Of a DNA stretch of 64,000 bases, positions 59,373-64,000 are shown in pieces. Position 1 is the stretch's first letter; every line of letters begins with the position of its first letter. The notes under the pieces are model-generated. The model had not been told where the DNA came from. It saw only the letters and a list, made by a program, of their open reading frames with translations, and searched no databases. The stretch is from Brachyhypopomus gauderio. Taxonomy: Eukaryota > Chordata > Actinopteri > Gymnotiformes > Hypopomidae. The stretch covers positions 186,001 to 250,000 of the forward strand of contig NW_027506978.1 of assembly GCF_052324685.1 (NCBI RefSeq), written 5' to 3'. The position numbers and the translations under genes were made by a program.

Positions 59373-60135
59373 CACGTGCTGTGTCTTGCAGTGATGCTGA
59401 GTCAGGTGACGTGCACTTGTCCCCTTGATTTTAAAGTACTCTGAATCATTGTGCCTGCAAGGAGGTGGTAAAAAGAACACATTGTGGTGATATTGACTCA
59501 CTGTTGCCATTCCTCTTTTACCATCGTCAGTTTGTGGACTTATGATAGGAAAAACTCAAAGAATCTTGGTGACCTACAGGTTTGATTCATCTGCCTTCCT
59601 AGTTAAGTCATGCAAACCATTTGCTGCAAAATTGGCTTTAGCTACATTGGCAATTCATTTTGTCTTTGTATTCCAGTGCATTGTACCGAACTGCAATATC
59701 CATCTTAGATCAACTGAGATTTTGCATTTCTCTCTTTCCCACATGCAAGTTCTGAATTTCTTGGCACACATTACTGCTTTGCATCTACTAAAAGCACTCC
59801 AGAGAAAGCTTCACTTCATACCTTCATGAGGTAGGTGTCGTTTGTACTTGTATTTTGGTGGTATTTTTGTTTTTTTTTTTGTTTGTGTGCGTTGTTTGTC
59901 TACTCTTGGAACATCCTGTGATTGGTTAGGGTAGGATTAGAGTTTAATTACGTTGGCCTCAGATTCTGGTTAATTCCAGGCTTCTTGTGCTAACCTTGTT
60001 GTTTGTTAGCTGTTGTTGGCAGTAATTAGTTGCTGCAGGTGCACTTGCCGCCATGCTCCAAGGAGTGAATTGGGGGCGGATACATTTTTTCTCCAGCTTT
60101 GTTAGTTCTTCCTCAGCCTCGCTTCTTCTTTCCTA

Positions 60136-60208
60136 GCCTCGTTAGCGCAGTAGGTAGCGCGTCAGTCTCATAATCTGAAGGTCGTGAGTTCGACCCTCAC
60201 ACGGGGCA
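60136..60208 (+). tRNA. tRNA-Met-CAT: tRNA-Met (CAU), consensus, U31
   Basis: Consensus sequence. The T5 stop is at 60217-60221. Confidence 0.97.
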
Positions 60209-60791
60209 GCAGAAGCTTTTTGAAAAGATTGACGAGCCCCCAAAAGATGCTCAAACGCTCTTTCCTTATTCACTCGCATGCTGAGCACACCCCCTACCTG
60301 AAAATAGTATTGGCACATGACTCTTACAGGTCATCCCTAGTTGATTCAAGCTGTGCTTTTTCTTTTGTAAATTCGCGTGTGCACAGCAAGTTGTGTTGCA
60401 TCCAATTCAATTCTCTCCACTGACCGTTCAGTCAATACCTTGATGGCGTCTGTATTGACACCTCTACTGAGACATCAAGCTGCCTCTTTGGAGCATGTTT
60501 GCTCCCAGATCAAACTGCAGTGTCGTGGAGCCAACACAGAATAATGGACCACGTCGGACACTTTTCACTTTTGATTCTTTTTGATTCACTTTTGATGACA
60601 CGCTTTTGAATACCTGATCACCTGGAATTGGTACCAGCTTGAAGTTAATAGTGAGTAGACTTATGGAGATTCATTTATTTGAATTTTCTACTCAAGCCAT
60701 TTGCAACTCAGAAGCAATGACACTTGTGCACTCATCATTGAGCTTGAGGAAGTCCAAGGAATTGATCTCTATGTTACTCTCGCTCCTCCGA

Positions 60792-60873
60792 ACTGCGATG
60801 GCCTAGAGGTTAAGGCGTTGGACTTGAAATCCAATGGGGTTTCCCCGCGCAGGTTCGACTCCTGCTTGCAGCG
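60792..60873 (+). tRNA. tRNA-Ser-TGA: tRNA-Ser (UGA), alpha, U31
   Basis: Alpha form (A1-C72, T13). Confidence 0.88.
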
Positions 60874-61277
60874 TGAGTGTCTTGTTGGGAGTGTGGAAAG
60901 AGAGAGTGTGCTCTCTTCCTGCTAGCCAGTTTTAAATATGCTTCTCATGCCATTTGCAACTTTGTGCTGCCAAACTTTAGCAGTCCTAACTGATCCTGAA
61001 ATAGTCCCAGGAATTGAGTTACAAATGGCTGCTTTGTCGTTACAATGTGTTGGCATGGAAATGCAGTGGGGTCTCTTGCAGCGTAGAGGATTAACTTGCC
61101 TCTCTAATGTGATTTGTGATGAGACCTTATGCCACCAGTGGGGAGAGCTTGCACTCACAGGTGCTTCATCCAAAGATCTTCATGCAACATAGCGATGTCT
61201 TGTTTCAGGTAAAAGAAAAAGTGCCACATTCTTTCATGGCTGGTCACTGGTTGCTCCGCCTTGCGCTAAAAGAGGGT

Positions 61278-61349
61278 CTCCCCGTCTGGGAATCGAACCC
61301 CGGTCTTCCGCGTGACAGGCGGAGATACTATCCACTATACTAACGAGGA
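61278..61349 (-). tRNA. tRNA-Asp-GTC: tRNA-Asp (GUC), alpha, U31
   Basis: Alpha form (G50-A64). Confidence 0.88.
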
Positions 61350-62112
61350 CACGTGCTGTGTCTTGCAGTGATGCTGAGTCAGGTGACGTGCACTTGTCCC
61401 CTTGATTTTAAAGTACTCTGAATCATTGTGCCTGCAAGGAGGTGGTAAAAAGAACACATTGTGGTGATATTGACTCACTGTTGCCATTCCTCTTTTACCA
61501 TCGTCAGTTTGTGGACTTATGATAGGAAAAACTCAAAGAATCTTGGTGACCTACAGGTTTGATTCATCTGCCTTCCTAGTTAAGTCATGCAAACCATTTG
61601 CTGCAAAATTGGCTTTAGCTACATTGGCAATTCATTTTGTCTTTGTATTCCAGTGCATTGTACCGAACTGCAATATCCATCTTAGATCAACTGAGATTTT
61701 GCATTTCTCTCTTTCCCACATGCAAGTTCTGAATTTCTTGGCACACATTACTCCTTTGCATCTACTAAAAGCACTCCAGAGAAAGCTTCACTTCATACCT
61801 TCATGAGGTAGGTGTCGTTTGTACTTGTATTTTGGTGGTATTTTTGTTTTTTTTTTTGTTTGTGTGCGTTGTTTGTCTACTCTTGGAACATCCTGTGATT
61901 GGTTAGGGTAGGATTAGAGTTTAATTACGTTGGCCTCAGATTCTGGTTAATTCCAGGCTTCTTGTGCTAACCTTGTTGTTTGTTAGCTGTTGTTGGCAGT
62001 AATTAGTTGCTGCAGGTGCACTTGCCGCCATGCTCCAAGGAGTGAATTGGGGGCGGATACATTTTTTCTCCAGCTTTGTTAGTTCTTCCTCAGCCTCGCT
62101 TCTTCTTTCCTA

Positions 62113-62185
62113 GCCTCGTTAGCGCAGTAGGTAGCGCGTCAGTCTCATAATCTGAAGGTCGTGAGTTCGACCCTCACACGGGGTA
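62113..62185 (+). tRNA. tRNA-Met-CAT: tRNA-Met (CAU) with C72T, U32
   Basis: G1-U72 form; the changed base is 62184. Same subtype as U16, U17, U19 and U20, about 24 kb away. Confidence 0.9.
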
Positions 62186-62768
62186 GCAGAAGCTTTTTGA
62201 AAAGATTGACGAGCCCCCAAAAGATGCTCAAACGCTCTTTCCTTATTCACTCGCATGCTGAGCACACCCCCTACCTGAAAATAGTATTGGCACATGACTC
62301 TTACAGGTCATCCCTAGTTGATTCAAGCTGTGCTTTTTCTTTTGTAAATTCGCGTGTACACAGCAAGTTGTGTTGCATCCAATTCAATTCTCTCCACTGA
62401 CCGTTCAGTCAATACCTTGATGGCATCTGTATTGACACCTCTACTGAGACATCAAGCTGCCTCTTTGGAGCATGTTCGCTCCCAGATCAAACTGCAGTGT
62501 CGTGGTGCCAACACAGAATAATGGACCACGTCGGACACTTTTCACTTTTGATTCTTTTTGATTCACTTTTGATGACACGCTTTTGAATACCTGATCACCT
62601 GGAATTGGTACCAGCTTGAAGTTAATAGTGAGTAGACTTATGGAGATTCATTTATTTGAATTTTCTACTCAAGCCATTTGCAACTCAGAAGCAATGACAC
62701 TTGTGCACTCATCATTGAGCTTGAGGAAGTCCAAGGAATTGATCTCTATGTTACTCTCGCTCCTCCGA

Positions 62769-62850
62769 ACTGCGATGGCCTAGAGGTTAAGGCGTTGGAC
62801 TTGAAATCCAATGGGGTTTCCCCGCGCAGGTTCGACTCCTGCTTGCAGCG
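62769..62850 (+). tRNA. tRNA-Ser-TGA: tRNA-Ser (UGA), alpha, U32
   Basis: Alpha gene (A1-C72, T13), but its trailer carries the beta-type GGGCGTG, as in U17 and U20, so a crossover lies near the 3' end. Confidence 0.88.
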
Positions 62851-63254
62851 TGAGTGTCTTGTTGGGCGTGTGGAAAGAGAGAGTGTGCTCTCTTCCTGCT
62901 AGCCAGTTTTAAATATGCTTCTCATGCCATTTGCAACTTTGTGCTGCCAAACTTTAGCAGTCCTAACTGATCCTGAAATAGTCCCAGGAATTGAGTTACA
63001 AATGGCTGCTTTGTCGTTACAATGTGTTGGCATGGAAATGCAGTGGGGTCTCTTGCAGCGTAGAGGATTAACTTGCCTCTCTAATGTGATTTGTGATGAG
63101 ACCTTATGCCACCAGTGGGGAGAGCTTGCACTCACAGGTGCTTCATCCAAAGATCTTCATGCAACATAGCGATGTCTTGTTTCAGGTAAAAGAAAAAGTG
63201 CCACATTCTTTCATGGCTGGTCACTGGTTGCTCCGCCTTGCGCTAAAAGAGGGT

Positions 63255-63326
63255 CTCCCCGTCGGGGAATCGAACCCCGGTCTTCCGCGTGACAGGCGGA
63301 GATACTATCCACTATACTAACGAGGA
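63255..63326 (-). tRNA. tRNA-Asp-GTC: tRNA-Asp (GUC), beta, U32
   Basis: Canonical beta Asp in a unit with an alpha Ser. Confidence 0.97.
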
Positions 63327-64000
63327 CACGTGCTGTGTCTTGCAGTGATGCTGAGTCAGGTGACGTGCACTTGTCCCCTTGATTTTAAAGTACTCTGAAT
63401 CATTGTGCCTGCAAGGAGGTGGTAAAAAGAACACATTGTGGTGATATTGACTCACTGTTGCCATTCCTCTTTTACCATCGTCAGTTTGTGGACTTATGAT
63501 AGGAAAAACTCAAAGAATCTTGGTGACCTACAGGTTTGATTCATCTGCCTTCCTAGTTAAGTCATGCAAACCATTTGCTGCAAAATTGGCTTTAGCTACA
63601 TTGGCAATTCATTTTGTCTTTGTATTCCAGTGCATTGTACCGAACTGCAATATCCATCTTAGATCAACTGAGATTTTGCATTTCTCTCTTTCCCACATGC
63701 AAGTTCTGAATTTCTTGGCACACATTACTGCTTTGCATCTACTAAAAGCACTCCAGAGAAAGCTTCACTTCATACCTTCATGAGGTAGCTGTCGTTTGTA
63801 CTTGTATTTTGGTGGTATTTTTGTTTTTTTTTTTGTTTGTGTGCGTTGTTTGTCTACTCTTGGAACATCCTGTGATTGGTTAGGGTAGGATTAGAGTTTA
63901 ATTACGTTGGCCTCAGATTCTGGTTAATTCCAGGCTTCTTGTGCTAACCTTGTTGTTTGTTAGCTGTTGTTGGCAGTAATTAGTTGCTGCAGGTGCACTT
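63327..64000. other. Divergent Asp-Met spacer, cut by the window end
   Basis: This is the first 674 bp of the next spacer, of the same type as 59-821. The following Met gene would begin about 90 bp past the window. Confidence 0.9.

Larger units (their letters stand above)
1..64000. repeat. Tandem array of a ~1,977-bp tRNA-Met/Ser/Asp unit, 32.4 copies
   Basis: The same sequence recurs at spacings of 1,975 to 1,979 bp over the full window. For example, the motif beginning at 228 reappears at 2206, 4183, 6158 and on to 63496. Copies differ by a small number of substitutions plus a poly-T length change and a single-C insertion, and spacers look as conserved as the genes. Each unit has three tRNA genes: Met (+), Ser (+) and Asp (-). 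The near identity of non-genic DNA points to concerted evolution by unequal exchange and gene conversion rather than selection on each base. The single-C insertion (in a run of C before CTGAAAA, about 140 bp after Met starts) is present in U1, U7, U11, U13, U23, U26, U28 and U30. The array continues beyond both window ends. Confidence 0.99.

Noticed and set aside
1-64000. CRISPR array, satellite DNA or tRNA-derived SINE array
   Set aside because: The unit is about 2 kb with three complete, differently oriented tRNA genes and Pol III stops. There are no short repeat-spacer units, no A-rich SINE tails and no target-site duplications.
1-64000. Mobile element that built the array
   Set aside because: I see no terminal repeats, transposase or reverse transcriptase frame in any unit. 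Unequal crossing-over explains the structure.

Overview
The whole window is one uninterrupted tandem array of a tRNA gene cassette. A unit of about 1,977 bp (1,975 to 1,979) repeats head to tail with no interruption from base 1 to base 64,000, and both ends are cut by the window rather than by any flanking sequence. I number units U1 to U32 by their tRNA-Met gene. Each unit holds, in order, an elongator tRNA-Met (CAU) on +, a tRNA-Ser (UGA) on +, and a tRNA-Asp (GUC) on -. The window has 32 Met, 32 Ser and 33 Asp-type genes, the first Asp being partial. Met and Ser are co-oriented, Ser and Asp converge, and each Asp diverges from the Met of the next unit. I see no protein gene, rRNA, CRISPR array or mobile element. 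The short open frames that recur in every unit are by-products of the repetition.

The organism is a eukaryote, most likely a vertebrate. All three tRNAs closely resemble vertebrate nuclear tRNAs, CCA is not encoded, each gene is followed by a Pol III-type T-run, and differences between units are dominated by CpG transitions, as expected for germline-methylated DNA. Tandem tRNA clusters of this kind are known in amphibians (Xenopus) and fish. I cannot name the species.

Layout of a unit (U1): divergent Asp-Met spacer 59-821; Met 822-894; spacer 895-1478; Ser 1479-1560 with a 57-nt trailer containing a hairpin; convergent spacer up to 1964; Asp 1965-2036. Two main haplotypes are interleaved. 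'Beta' units carry canonical Ser and Asp genes. 'Alpha' units carry a Ser gene with an A1-C72 mismatch and G13T, usually with an Asp gene that has a G50-A64 mismatch in the T stem. Exactly half of the Ser genes (16 of 32) are alpha.

The most striking observation is that five units (U7, U12, U13, U14, U30) carry an Asp-type tRNA whose anticodon is GUU (Asn) instead of GUC (Asp). The fold is preserved: one change gives a G-U pair and another turns an acceptor-stem U-G pair into U-A. These are candidate tRNA genes of switched identity. Other lesions mark individual copies: loss of the invariant T-loop C56 in Met (U3, U27), a broken Met terminator (U14, U15), Met G1 loss (U12), and a Ser anticodon-stem mismatch (U17, U20). 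Shared private variants reveal recent tandem duplications of one, two and three units, so unequal crossing-over appears to drive the array.
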